NCBI GenBank assembly: GCA_020060215.1 | Contig: JAGVAP010000127.1 | Span: 53,861-117,860, forward strand | From: Deltaproteobacteria bacterium | Lineage (GTDB): Bacteria; Desulfobacterota; DSM-4660; Desulfatiglandales; HGW-15 | Direction of reading: 5' to 3' | Length of the DNA stretch: 64,000 nucleotides | Shown here: piece after piece, positions 42,748 through 52,013 of the stretch | How positions within the stretch are numbered: the stretch's first letter is position 1 | Layout of the letters: every line of letters begins with the position of its first letter | The notes under the pieces: model-generated | The model's database searches: none | Told to the model about the DNA's origin: nothing | Seen by the model: only the letters and a program-made list of their open reading frames with translations | Made by a program: the position numbers and the translations under genes

Positions 42748-45053
42748 GGCATGGTCCTGTAGGCTCCGGCGGGTTGCCGCAGGGCGTCGAGGATCTTGTC
42801 CCGGGTGATCGGCAGGGACAAAAAGCGGATGCCGATCGCCCTGGCAACGGCATTGGCGATAGCTGGTGCGGTGGGGATGAGGGCCGGCTCGCCCAGTCCC
42901 TTGGCACCAAGCTGGTTGGCGTTCACATCCGGTTCGTCCACGAAGTATGAGTCGATATGGCCCACATCCGGAAGGGTAGGGACCACATAGGCCTCGAGAT
43001 CGGGATTGAGCACGTTCCCGGTGCCCGGGTCCGTTACCCGTTCCTCGGTCAGTGCGTAGCCGATGCCCTGGACAATGGCCCCCTCCACCTGGCTTCTGCC
43101 GCCCAGGGGGTTCATGACCCTGCCGAAGTCATGTGTGGTCACCACCCGGAGGACCCGGACCTCACCCGTAACCGTGTCTACCTCGACTTCTGCGAACTGG
43201 GCGCCGAAGGTGGCCACATCCAGGCTGGTCTGATTCGGCTCCCGCGAGCCCTTGCCGAGGATGGTGAAATCCCCGATCTCCGAGAGCACTCCCTTCAGCG
43301 CCTTGCGAAGGGCGCCCTGGACATAGATGTTTCCCTGGCGGATCTCGACCCGGTCGGCCTGAACTTCCAGGAAATCGGCTGCGATCCTCCGGAGCTGATC
43401 GTATGCGTCGATCGCGGCCTGCCGGACGGCAGGGCCCACGGAGGAGACGGTCATGCTTCCCCAGCTTACCGGATCGTAGGGACCCACGGCCGTATCACCC
43501 ACATGCACCGCGATCTGTTCGGGACTGAGCCCCAGTTCTTCGGCCGCGATCTGTGCGAAGACGGTTCTCGTCCCGGTGCCGATGTCCTGGCTGCCCGTCA
43601 AGACCTCGGCCGTGGCGTCGCTGTTCACTCTCACCCATGCGTGCGCAGGAGGGCCGCCGCCCCCTCCCCAGGTCTGGCTGGCCATGCCTTTCCCGCGACG
43701 CTTGCTCCCGCTCCCCTCCGCGGGAGCGTCTTTGTCGTGGAAGCCGATCATCTCTGCGCCCCTGCGATAGCACTCGATCAGGTGCTTCGCCGAATAGGGT
43801 TTTCCCTTCACCTGGTCGAAGTCCACGTGATTCTTCAACCGGATCTCCAGCGGGTCCATGTCCAGACGGAGCGCCACCTCATCGAGGAGCGACTCGAGCG
43901 GGAACATCCCTTCCACGTACCCGGGTCCTCGAAAGGATCGGGCCGGCCCGGTGTTTGTAAAGACGGACCGGACCTCGGTTCGCACGTTGGGGCATGCATA
44001 CATCTCCAGGACCGGACCCTCCACAAAAAGCACGCCCCGCCCGTAGGCCCCGATGGCCGACACGGAATCGAGCTCCATGGCGGTCAGGGTGCCGTCGCGT
44101 CTGGCACCGATCCTCAGTCGCTGTGTGGTCGGAGCCCGATATCCGCTCGCCAGGTTCTCCTCGCCACGATCCAGCATCAGGCGGACCGGTCTTCCGGTCT
44201 CTCTCGCAAGCTGGGCGGCCAGGATCGACCATTTGCCGCTGTACTGTTTGCTGCCGAAGCCACCGCCCATGTACTTGCACAGGACCCGCACCCGGTTGCG
44301 CGGCAGGTGGAAGGCCTTGGCCAGATCCTCCTGGACGCTGTAGATGGACTGGGTCGATTCCCAAACCGTGAGCTCGCCCCCGCTCCAGGCGGCCACGGCC
44401 CCATGGGTCTCCAGGCAGTTGTGCAGGGCGGATTGGGTGCGGAACGTCTCCTCCAGGACCACATCCGCCTCTGCAAAACCCCTCTCCACATCGCCGCGAG
44501 CGTATTGCCGGGGCTTGCCGCCCACCAGGTTCCCCCCTGGATGGACCTCCGGTGCGCCGGGGCGAAGGGCCTCCTCCGCGCCGAGGACAAAGGGAAGCTC
44601 TTCATATTCGACCCGGATGAGGTCCAATGCGTCCTCTGCGACACGCTCCTCGTCGGCGGCAACCACCGCGACCTCATCCCCTGCGTAGCGAAAGACCGGC
44701 CCCAGGACAGGGGCGTCGTTCCACCAGGTGATATCGGGCGCATTCAGATGGGAGAGGACGGCACGGACCCCCGGAAGGGCAGAGGCCGAACCCGTGTCCA
44801 GGTGCCGGATCCGGGCATGGGGGTAGGGGCATCGGAGCACCCTGGCAAAGAGCATCCCGGGTAGATGGATGTCCTGCGTGTACTCGGCCCGGCCGGTGAC
44901 CCTCTCCCAGCCGTCGATGCGCGGCACCTCCCTGCCGACGACGTTCAAACCGGCACCGGCAGACCAGGCCGGCGGCACGTCGCCTTCGACGATCGCGTAC
45001 TCTTCATGGACGCTCTCTTCCCTCTCGGTCTGGGTCTTTACGAGCTTGACCAT
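42744..45053 (-). CDS. Molybdenum hydroxylase, large molybdopterin-binding subunit
   Basis: A 769-residue subunit of the xanthine dehydrogenase family. Visible motifs are RIDGWERVTGRAEYTQDIHLPG at the N-terminus, YMGGGFGSKQYSGKW and ATTQRLR in the middle, GGGGGPPAHAWVRV, and the C-terminal GAKGLGEPALIPTAPAIANAVARA with the catalytic glutamate. It belongs to the aldehyde oxidase/hydroxylase group; the exact substrate is not defined. It lies between the small and medium subunit genes, 13 bases behind the first and overlapping the last. I took the start that places the family N-terminus early and leaves GCGGAG in front. Confidence 0.93.
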   Translation of the reverse strand: MVKLVKTQTEREESVHEEYAIVEGDVPPAWSAGAGLNVVGREVPRIDGWERVTGRAEYTQDIHLPGMLFARVLRCPYPHARIRHLDTGSASALPGVRAVLSHLNAPDITWWNDAPVLGPVFRYAGDEVAVVAADEERVAEDALDLIRVEYEELPFVLGAEEALRPGAPEVHPGGNLVGGKPRQYARGDVERGFAEADVVLEETFRTQSALHNCLETHGAVAAWSGGELTVWESTQSIYSVQEDLAKAFHLPRNRVRVLCKYMGGGFGSKQYSGKWSILAAQLARETGRPVRLMLDRGEENLASGYRAPTTQRLRIGARRDGTLTAMELDSVSAIGAYGRGVLFVEGPVLEMYACPNVRTEVRSVFTNTGPARSFRGPGYVEGMFPLESLLDEVALRLDMDPLEIRLKNHVDFDQVKGKPYSAKHLIECYRRGAEMIGFHDKDAPAEGSGSKRRGKGMASQTWGGGGGPPAHAWVRVNSDATAEVLTGSQDIGTGTRTVFAQIAAEELGLSPEQIAVHVGDTAVGPYDPVSWGSMTVSSVGPAVRQAAIDAYDQLRRIAADFLEVQADRVEIRQGNIYVQGALRKALKGVLSEIGDFTILGKGSREPNQTSLDVATFGAQFAEVEVDTVTGEVRVLRVVTTHDFGRVMNPLGGRSQVEGAIVQGIGYALTEERVTDPGTGNVLNPDLEAYVVPTLPDVGHIDSYFVDEPDVNANQLGAKGLGEPALIPTAPAIANAVARAIGIRFLSLPITRDKILDALRQPAGAYRTMP

Positions 45054-45066
45054 CTCCGCGCCTCTT

Positions 45067-45633
45067 CTACTTCTTTCCGGTTCGGCCGGCATACGCGGCG
45101 GCTGCGGCCTCGGCGGCCGAAAGGATCCTTGTATAAGCTCCGCAGCGGCAGAGGTTCCCCGACAGGGACTGCCTGATCTCCTGTCGAGACGGGTTCGACT
45201 CCTGCATGAGAAGAGCACGAACGGACATGATCTGACCCGGGGTGCAGAAGCCGCACTGAAAGCCGTCGTGCTCGATGAAGGACTCCTGGATAGGATCAAG
45301 TCTCCGACCGTCCGATAACCCCTCGATGGTCAGGATCTCGCGGCCCTCGCACTCGACCGCAAGGGCAAGACAGGAGTAGACCGCCTTCCCGTCCATGATG
45401 ACCGTGCATGCCCCGCACTCCCCCATATCGCACACCTTCTTGGTTCCCGTCCAATGAAGCTCCGACCGGAGTGCGTCGAGCAGGGTACATCGGGGCTCGA
45501 CCTCCAGAGCGTAATCAGAGCCGTTCACACGCAGTCGGATCGGCACCTTTCCCGGCCCTCGAGTGATCTCATCGGGCGGGGAACGCTTCCGTCCGGCCCG
45601 GCGACCGGGAATCCCGCTCTTTTTCCTGACCAT
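45067..45633 (-). CDS. Molybdenum hydroxylase, [2Fe-2S] small subunit
   Basis: A 188-residue subunit. A plant-type ferredoxin domain has CDMGECGACTVIMDGKAVYSC (cluster ligands at about residues 68, 73, 76 and 88). The second, helical domain has FQCGFCTPGQ and NLCRCGAY. The first 30 residues are basic and not typical; the true start may be nearer to the KVPIRLRVNG segment. First gene of the operon, followed by the large subunit after 13 bases. Confidence 0.93.
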   Translation of the reverse strand: MVRKKSGIPGRRAGRKRSPPDEITRGPGKVPIRLRVNGSDYALEVEPRCTLLDALRSELHWTGTKKVCDMGECGACTVIMDGKAVYSCLALAVECEGREILTIEGLSDGRRLDPIQESFIEHDGFQCGFCTPGQIMSVRALLMQESNPSRQEIRQSLSGNLCRCGAYTRILSAAEAAAAAYAGRTGKK

Positions 45634-46277
45634 GGCCTCTCTCTCCTCTAATCCGGTTTCGAAGAATGCGACTCCCTGCGGTGACGCCTGGGAAGGTCGT
45701 CACCCCAATCCTCCGTCCCTCCTCTTCATGTCTCCTCTCAATCCTTCCTTCTCATCGGGTCTAACAGGACTAATAGTCTCTCCGGCGTTCGCTGCAATGG
45801 GGACTTAGCCGGATCCCTCCCCGACCGTTGTTCGACGCCCGTACGATTCGCAGTACAATCCACCGGAAATACATGATTCCCTGTATAGAAAGTTTGCTGT
45901 GCCTGTTCTTTACTGGATACTTTCAACCGGAAAGGACCGGCCTTGGGGCAGGGGAATGCGGAAAGAAGAAGTTCCCGCCCGGCTCTCCTGAGGCCGTATT
46001 TGCGGGTGGGACGGATTGCTCTCGAGGTTCGGCCCCAAGATAGTGTATCGATCCTCCATGCCCCCTGGTGCCTGGATCCAGGAGACTCCAGGGACCATTT
46101 GGGCGTCCGAATGCATCTCGGCCTCCGTAGGACGATGTTCATATCCGTCTCCCGGTTCCGGGTGACCAAATCCCTGCGACTCTGATCCCTGCCAAGCCGT
46201 TCCCTCGCCGCGGCCCCGCAAGCCGCCGGGCCTTCGAGGCAGAACGCGAGAGCGAAACGGCGGGGCCTGTACGAAGC
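45634..46277. other. Long intergenic stretch between the hydroxylase operon and a histidine kinase
   Basis: About 640 bases, probably holding the divergent promoters of both. The frames here lack any family feature and look like shadows. I see no repeat, RNA or clear promoter. Confidence 0.5.
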
Positions 46278-47774
46278 ATGAGACAGAAGAAGAACGACAG
46301 GATCGCCGACACTCAGCTGTACGAGGCGGGGTTTACCCACAGCCGCGACATCATCCTGTTCGTACGGCGCGAGGACGCAGCCATATTGAAGGCCAATGCC
46401 GCAGCCATGAGCGCGTACGGATACACCGAACAGGAGATGCTTGCCCTCACCATTTACGACCTGCGAAGCCCCGAAACGGGGGACCAGGTCGCCGCCCAGC
46501 TGGCAAAGGCCGATGCCGAAGGGGTCCTCTTTGAGTCGGTCCACCGCCGCAAGGACGGCAGCACCTTCCCTGTGGAGATCAGTTCCCGGGGGGTGACCAT
46601 CGACTCGGACCGCGTGCTGATCAGCGTGGTGAGGGACATCACCGAACGCAAGCTGTCGGAGCAGGCCCTCGGTCGGAGCAGCGAGAGACTGCGAATGGCG
46701 CTGCTGGGTTCGCCGGTGGTTGTTTGGGAGCAGGATCGGGAGCTGAGATTCACATGGATCCACAACCCCCCCGCAGGCTGGGAACTGGATGCAATCCATG
46801 GCAAAACCGACAGGGAACTGTTGCCTCCTCAGATATCCGCCGTCTCGGAGGAGATCAAGAGACGCGTCATCCGGACAGGAGAGCCTGCCCGCCGGGAAAT
46901 AGAGGTTCCAAAGGAGGGCCGCTTCTCCTGGTGGGATTTCTATGTGGAGCCGGTACGCAATGCGCACGGTCAGGTCACGGGAATCCGGTGCGCCGCAACA
47001 GACCTGACCGAGCGCAAGATGGCCGAAGAGGCTCTCAGAAGCGCGAAGGACGAACTGGAGATGCGCGTGAAGGAGCGAACGGCTGAACTCGAGAGGAGAA
47101 ACCAGGAGCTGCAGGAGTTCGCCTTTGTCGCTTCCCATGACCTCAGTGAACCCCTGCGCAAGATAGAAAGCTTTGGGTCCCTGCTGGTGTCGAGAAGTGC
47201 AGAGCGTCTCGATGAGCACGAGAAGGATTATCTCCTGAGGATGACCGGGGCGGCACAAAGGATGAAAGACCTGCTCGATGGGCTTCTCAGGTATTCGCGT
47301 ATCCAGACCCGCGCGCAGGAGTTTGAACCCGTGGACCTGGACCAGGTCGTTCTGGAGGCGATCAGCGATCTCGAACTGACGATTGCCAGGGCCGGGGCCC
47401 GCGTGGAAACCGGACCATTGCCCCAGGTGACCGGCGACCGGGACCAGTTGTGCCAACTCTTTCAGAACCTCATCGCCAATGCCTTGAAGTTCTGCCGCCC
47501 GGGCGTCGAGCCGCTGGTCAGGATCTACGCCCGCAAAGACGAGGCGTCGCACCTTGTCGTGGTGGAAGACAACGGGATCGGGTTCGACGAGAAATACCTG
47601 GACAAGATCTTTCAGCCGTTCCAGCGCCTTCATGGAAGGGGCGAATATGAGGGGATCGGCATGGGACTGGCCATCTGCAAGAGAATCGTCGAGCGCCATC
47701 GGGGAACCATTACCGCCGAGAGCAAGCCGGGGACCGGCTCGGCCTTCATCGTTTCGCTTCCGAAGAACTCCTGA
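46278..47774 (+). CDS. Cytosolic PAS-PAS histidine kinase, paralogue of the kinase at 38271
   Basis: A 498-residue kinase with no membrane helix. PAS 1 contains FTHSRDIILFVRREDAAILKA and SAYGYTEQEML. PAS 2 shows WEQDRELRFTWIHNPP, then RWWDFYVEPVRN-type residues. The phospho-acceptor helix is FAFVASHDLSEPLRKI, and the ATPase domain has NLIANALKFCR, EDNGIGFDEK and GMGLAICKRI. The N-terminal PAS and the core are close in sequence to the other kinase, while PAS 2 differs, so the two probably arose by duplication and took different signals. No response regulator adjacent. Confidence 0.92.
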   Translation: MRQKKNDRIADTQLYEAGFTHSRDIILFVRREDAAILKANAAAMSAYGYTEQEMLALTIYDLRSPETGDQVAAQLAKADAEGVLFESVHRRKDGSTFPVEISSRGVTIDSDRVLISVVRDITERKLSEQALGRSSERLRMALLGSPVVVWEQDRELRFTWIHNPPAGWELDAIHGKTDRELLPPQISAVSEEIKRRVIRTGEPARREIEVPKEGRFSWWDFYVEPVRNAHGQVTGIRCAATDLTERKMAEEALRSAKDELEMRVKERTAELERRNQELQEFAFVASHDLSEPLRKIESFGSLLVSRSAERLDEHEKDYLLRMTGAAQRMKDLLDGLLRYSRIQTRAQEFEPVDLDQVVLEAISDLELTIARAGARVETGPLPQVTGDRDQLCQLFQNLIANALKFCRPGVEPLVRIYARKDEASHLVVVEDNGIGFDEKYLDKIFQPFQRLHGRGEYEGIGMGLAICKRIVERHRGTITAESKPGTGSAFIVSLPKNS

Positions 47775-47797
47775 TCGGCATCGATCGGGGCGGGAAA

Positions 47798-48466
47798 ATG
47801 TCGCATCGAAGTTACCTCCTGGGGAAACTGAAGCTGGCCGGATTCCTGTTGACGGTTTCGCTCCTGCTTTTTTTCGCCCTCTCATTCGATCGTCAGAGCC
47901 TGCCGGACCGGGGAAGGATTCAGGAGATTGCCGAAGAAAACCTGTTCGAGGGATGCCTGATATTCATCACCGTGTTCGTAGCCCTGAAACTGCTCTTCAT
48001 GCCGGCAACACCCGTGACCATTGTGGGCGGCTATATATTCGGGCCGTACATCGGATTCTCCCTCAGCATGACGGTGCTCATGCTCAGCTCCATCATCGGC
48101 TTCGGCATATCAAGGACATTCGGCAGGAAGCCGGTGGGAGCCTTCGTCGAGGACAACTTCCCGAGACTGAAGCGGTACAACAAGATGCTTGAAAAGTACG
48201 GTTACCTCTCCGTCTTCGTATTGAGAATCGTTCCGTCCGCGCCGCTCACCGCGGTCAACCTCTTCATAGGCCTCACCCGAATCAGGACCAAGGATTTCCT
48301 TATCGGTTCCCTCCTTGCGTTCCTGCCCACCACGATCGTCCTCTCTTTGATCGGGAACTATCTCACCGATTGGAGCAACCCCCTGCTGTACGTCCTGATC
48401 GTCCTCTACCTGATGATGATCGCGGCACCGATCATTTACCGGAAGAGAAAAGATCTCTCCTCGTGA
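47798..48466 (+). CDS. TVP38/TMEM64 family membrane protein
   Basis: A 222-residue protein with four to five hydrophobic segments. The VTT core carries FMPATPVTIVGGYIFGPYIGF and the conserved YGYLSVFVLRIVPSAPLTAVN and FLPTTIVLSLIGNYL parts. The family is related to DedA and probably scrambles or transports lipids or their head groups. It starts 23 bases after the histidine kinase gene and is probably in the same transcript. Confidence 0.9.
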   Translation: MSHRSYLLGKLKLAGFLLTVSLLLFFALSFDRQSLPDRGRIQEIAEENLFEGCLIFITVFVALKLLFMPATPVTIVGGYIFGPYIGFSLSMTVLMLSSIIGFGISRTFGRKPVGAFVEDNFPRLKRYNKMLEKYGYLSVFVLRIVPSAPLTAVNLFIGLTRIRTKDFLIGSLLAFLPTTIVLSLIGNYLTDWSNPLLYVLIVLYLMMIAAPIIYRKRKDLSS

Positions 48467-48786
48467 AAAGGCGCACCGCAGCCGGTGACGAAGCACGCGT
48501 CCGATTTCTGCATTCCCTCGCCGGAGCTCGGGAAACGATGTCTCTGGTTCCCAAAAGGCCCTGGTCGGCGGGTTTTCCGGTACCGCTAATGCGCATCTGC
48601 GTACGTCGGTTACCACAAGCCTTGACCCCCTTCCTGAAATCCCGTATAGTCCCACCCTGTCTCAGGAGACCCGTTTACGCGTTGATGCTCTCGAGAGAAA
48701 ACGCCATTTCCGACTTTATGCGACGGCCTCGGCATTGAACAGGGATCGGGTTCGCGAAGGAAGGGACGCAAGGTACAGATCTTGCC
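48467..48786. other. Intergenic stretch upstream of the DUF1538 gene
   Basis: 320 bases between two genes of the same strand. No gene is seen. It should hold the promoter of the DUF1538/PII-like operon, but I could not fix both boxes. Confidence 0.5.
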
Positions 48787-50955
48787 ATGAGCAGCCCCGC
48801 AATCGAAAAGGATAAGATCAAACTGAGTGTCGGTCAGGTATGGAAGATCCTCCTTCCATACGCGAGGAAAAGGGTCTTCGAGCAGATCAAATCCGTGGCC
48901 CTGATCATCCTCTATCTCTTCTTTTTCCAGACGGTAGTCCTTCGAATGGCGGTCATGGAGGCCTCCACGATCGCCCTGGGACTGGCTATTGTCGTGGGTG
49001 GGCTCACGTTCTTCATGGAAGGGCTCCTTCTGGGGCTGATGCCGCTCGGCGAGACCATCGGGCTCAAGCTCCCCCAGAAGTCGAATGTGGTGATCATTTC
49101 GGCCTTTGCATTCGTGCTCGGCATAGGGGCCACTTTTGCGGAGCCGGCCATAGGGATCCTCAAGGCCGCCGGGGAGACCGTGAAGCCGTGGGAGGCACCG
49201 CTCCTTTTCCTCCTGCTGAACAGGTATTCCCACTACCTGGTCGGGGCTGTGGGCATCGGCGTCGGTGTCGCGGTGCTTTTCGGTGTCCTGCGCTTTCTTT
49301 ATAGCTGGTCGCTCAAACCCTTCATCTATGTTCTCGTCGGCGCGCTGCTGGCGATCAGCGGTTGGGCCTACCTCGACCCGGGCATGTCCGCCATCTCCGG
49401 TCTGGCCTGGGACTGCGGCGCGGTCACCACAGGCCCTGTGACGGTGCCGCTCGTCCTGGCCCTGGGGATCGGCGTTTGTCGGATGGCGAGCAAAGGCGCG
49501 GATGAGTCGTCGGGATTCGGGATTGTCACCCTGGCCTCCCTGTTTCCAATCGTCGCCGTGTTCGCATTGGGGGCCGCATTGCAGCAGTCCGTCCCCGGTC
49601 CAATGGCCAGGGAGCAGTTCTTCAGGCCCGAGAACAGGGCGTCGATTGAAAGACTCTTCGAGAGCAAGGATCATCTTGCCGGCTATGTGTTCAAGCACCT
49701 CGACCACCGTGATCAGGTCGCCCTGTTCGGCGGCAGCAGCGAGATGCTTGGTTATCTGAAGAGCGTCTCAGCCGATGAGAACCGGGCAAGGGCAATCTTC
49801 GCTCCGGAGTTCAAATCTCCACAAAACTGGGCCATGTCCAAGGGCACAGGGGAGCAGCAGAAGGTACTCATGGCGACGGGCGGCGGAGTACAGGCGGAGG
49901 GTGCGTCCGGCACGCTGGACCTCCCGGATGTGGCCAGCCGCAACGGGACCCTGGCCCTCCAGGCCATCATCCCACTGGTCCTGTTCCTTGTCCTGGTATT
50001 GATGCTCGTCCTTAGAGAAAGGCTGCCTCGGGCGGATGAGGTGTTCCTCGGCATTTTCTTTGCGCTGATCGGATTGACGCTTTTCAACATCGGCATCGAG
50101 CTCGGCCTGGCGAAACTGGGCAATCAGGTGGGTCGGAGACTCCCCTCCTCTTTCATGGAAGTGAAGCTTCCGGACCAGAAGAAGACCATCGAGCACTTCG
50201 ATGTGGGGGTGGTGCAGAAGGCGGTCGACGAGAAGGGGAATGAATTCCGCTTCTTCTTCTTTAAGGAAGGCGACCGGATCCAGCCGTATCCCTTTGATGA
50301 AGAGGTCTACGATCCCCAGTCGAAGAGATACGTTCACATCCCGGGGAAGGGACCGATTTTCGGGGGAGAAAGCGGCTACCTGGGCGCCCTGCTGGTGATC
50401 CTATTCGCCTTCGTGATGGGTTATGGCGCTACCCTGGCCGAGCCCGCCTTGAATGCGCTGGGGATTACGGTGGAAGAGATCACGGTGGGGACATTCAGGA
50501 AGGGCCTGCTCATGCATTCGGTGGCCGTCGGGGTAGGGGCGGGCATCGCCCTTGGCGTAGTGAAGATCATCTACGGCGTGCCGCTGTTCTGGCTTCTCAC
50601 GCCCCCCTACCTCCTCCTGCTGATCCTCACCTGGGCTTCGACGGAGGACTTCGTGAATATCGGATGGGACAGTGCCGGAGTGACCACAGGTCCGGTCACC
50701 GTTCCCCTGGTGCTTGCGATGGGGCTTGGAATCGGGAATCAGATAGGGGTGGTAGAGGGGTTCGGGATATTGGCCATGGCCTCCGTGTGCCCCATTCTTC
50801 TGGTCCTTCTGTTCGGCATCAAGGTGAACAGGGCACAGAGAGTGGAATCGAAGGAGGCCGGTACCAGGCCCGGGAACAGGATATCGAGGCTATGGAAAGC
50901 AGCAAGGCCTGCAGAATCACCGTCGTCGTCAGGAGAGGGCTTGCCCGGTCATTGA
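48787..50955 (+). CDS. DUF1538 integral membrane protein (predicted transporter) with two repeats
   Basis: A 722-residue protein with two related membrane repeats. Repeat 1 (about residues 50-280) has GATFAEPAIGIL and later LAWDCGAVTTGPVTVPLVLALGIG. Repeat 2 (about 530-690) has GATLAEPALNALG and NIGWDSAGVTTGPVTVPLVLAMGLG. The shared cores TTGPVTVPLVLA and GATxAEPAx look like substrate- or ion-binding re-entrant segments. A hydrophilic domain of about 100 residues splits the repeats, longer than in most DUF1538 proteins. Function is unknown; the fold suggests a transporter. The PII-like gene overlaps its 3' end by 64 bases. Confidence 0.9.
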   Translation: MSSPAIEKDKIKLSVGQVWKILLPYARKRVFEQIKSVALIILYLFFFQTVVLRMAVMEASTIALGLAIVVGGLTFFMEGLLLGLMPLGETIGLKLPQKSNVVIISAFAFVLGIGATFAEPAIGILKAAGETVKPWEAPLLFLLLNRYSHYLVGAVGIGVGVAVLFGVLRFLYSWSLKPFIYVLVGALLAISGWAYLDPGMSAISGLAWDCGAVTTGPVTVPLVLALGIGVCRMASKGADESSGFGIVTLASLFPIVAVFALGAALQQSVPGPMAREQFFRPENRASIERLFESKDHLAGYVFKHLDHRDQVALFGGSSEMLGYLKSVSADENRARAIFAPEFKSPQNWAMSKGTGEQQKVLMATGGGVQAEGASGTLDLPDVASRNGTLALQAIIPLVLFLVLVLMLVLRERLPRADEVFLGIFFALIGLTLFNIGIELGLAKLGNQVGRRLPSSFMEVKLPDQKKTIEHFDVGVVQKAVDEKGNEFRFFFFKEGDRIQPYPFDEEVYDPQSKRYVHIPGKGPIFGGESGYLGALLVILFAFVMGYGATLAEPALNALGITVEEITVGTFRKGLLMHSVAVGVGAGIALGVVKIIYGVPLFWLLTPPYLLLLILTWASTEDFVNIGWDSAGVTTGPVTVPLVLAMGLGIGNQIGVVEGFGILAMASVCPILLVLLFGIKVNRAQRVESKEAGTRPGNRISRLWKAARPAESPSSSGEGLPGH

Positions 50956-52010
50956 TGTCCGCCATGAACGGCGCCGGCATCAATACCTTCAATGTGGGGT
51001 CCGGCCGGACGGTCGTGCTCCAGGAAAAGAGAAAGGGGCTCGGGCTGGTCCGTCCTTTTCGGCTCATGGAGGAGCAGGCGGACATCCTCTCCCTGATCAT
51101 TCCCCCGGCCCAGGAAGAAGACTGCATGGACTTCATCATTGAACAGGGGGAACTTACTCTCCCGGGCAGGGGGGCTGTCTATAGTGAAGAGGTCGCCCTC
51201 TTTGAGCCGCCCGATCTCTTCAGGAAGAACAGCCTCTCCCTCTGCCCCGCCCGTTCCGTGCGGAAGCAGTCTCATCTCACAGGCATATGCTGCGTGGTGC
51301 AGAGGGGGCAGGCCAACCAGTTGGCTCGCGTCGCCCTCGACACGGGAATCAGCGTGCCGGCGGTCACCTTCGGGGTGGGTACGGGCGTGAGGGACAAACT
51401 CGGGCTGCTGAGGATCGCCGTTCCCGCTGAAAAGGAGATCATCCACCTGGCCATGAGCAATCATGACGCCGACACCATGATGAGGATGATGATCAGTGCA
51501 GGGAGCCTCGATCAACCCGGCAAAGGGTTCATATTCACCTTTCCCATCTCCAAGGGGCTGATCGATACCAAGATTACCCATGGGATCACCAGGCACGTGG
51601 CGAGCATCGAGCAGATCATCGCGACCCTCGACGAATTGAAGGGGGATACCATCTGGAGGCGGCGCGGGAGTCTGAAGATGATCACGCCTAATGAATCCTA
51701 CCTGCTCGGCGATCTCTCGGACATGACCCTGACCTGCAATGAGGGCAGGGCCCAGGATCTCGTCAAGGAGGCGATGCGTGCGGGGGCGGGGGGGGCCACC
51801 ATCGGCCGGGTCAGGCATCATGGTCCTGCCGATAGGGGAGCGCGGCCGGTCTCGGCGGCGCGGGAGATATGCAACATGGCCGTTCAAAAAGCAAAGGTCA
51901 ACGGAATCCTGGAGGCCCTGCTCGGAGCGGGTGCCTTCAACGAGGAGACCTGCGGCCGGATCCTCGTGCGCCCGGTACCCAAGGCATTCACCTACTCTGC
52001 GCCCAAATAA
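50892..52010 (+). CDS. Protein with three PII-like domains
   Basis: A 372-residue protein. Three tandem segments of about 100-120 residues each share a PII/CutA-like pattern. Segment 1 begins CRITVVVRRGLARSLMSAMNGAG and holds GSGRT. Segment 2 begins GICCVVQRGQANQLARVALDTGIS and holds TFGVGTGVRDKLG, then FTFPISKGL. Segment 3 begins LTLTCNEGRAQDLVKEAMRAG and holds GGATIGR, then CGRILVRPVPKAFTY. Canonical T-loop and uridylylation tyrosine are not seen. PII proteins bind ATP/ADP and regulate transporters. The coupling to the DUF1538 gene (64-base overlap, GAGG behind) indicates that it controls that protein (inference). Confidence 0.85.
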   Translation: MESSKACRITVVVRRGLARSLMSAMNGAGINTFNVGSGRTVVLQEKRKGLGLVRPFRLMEEQADILSLIIPPAQEEDCMDFIIEQGELTLPGRGAVYSEEVALFEPPDLFRKNSLSLCPARSVRKQSHLTGICCVVQRGQANQLARVALDTGISVPAVTFGVGTGVRDKLGLLRIAVPAEKEIIHLAMSNHDADTMMRMMISAGSLDQPGKGFIFTFPISKGLIDTKITHGITRHVASIEQIIATLDELKGDTIWRRRGSLKMITPNESYLLGDLSDMTLTCNEGRAQDLVKEAMRAGAGGATIGRVRHHGPADRGARPVSAAREICNMAVQKAKVNGILEALLGAGAFNEETCGRILVRPVPKAFTYSAPK

Positions 52011-52013
52011 GGC

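Noticed and set aside
42957..44864. A 635-codon frame on the plus strand
   Set aside because: It is the antisense shadow of the molybdenum hydroxylase large subunit, which has clear motifs on the other strand.
45738..47885. A 715-codon frame on the minus strand
   Set aside because: It lies opposite the complete PAS histidine kinase gene and runs through unrelated intergenic DNA. Its product has no family pattern and is rich in the residues expected from antisense of G+C-rich coding DNA.
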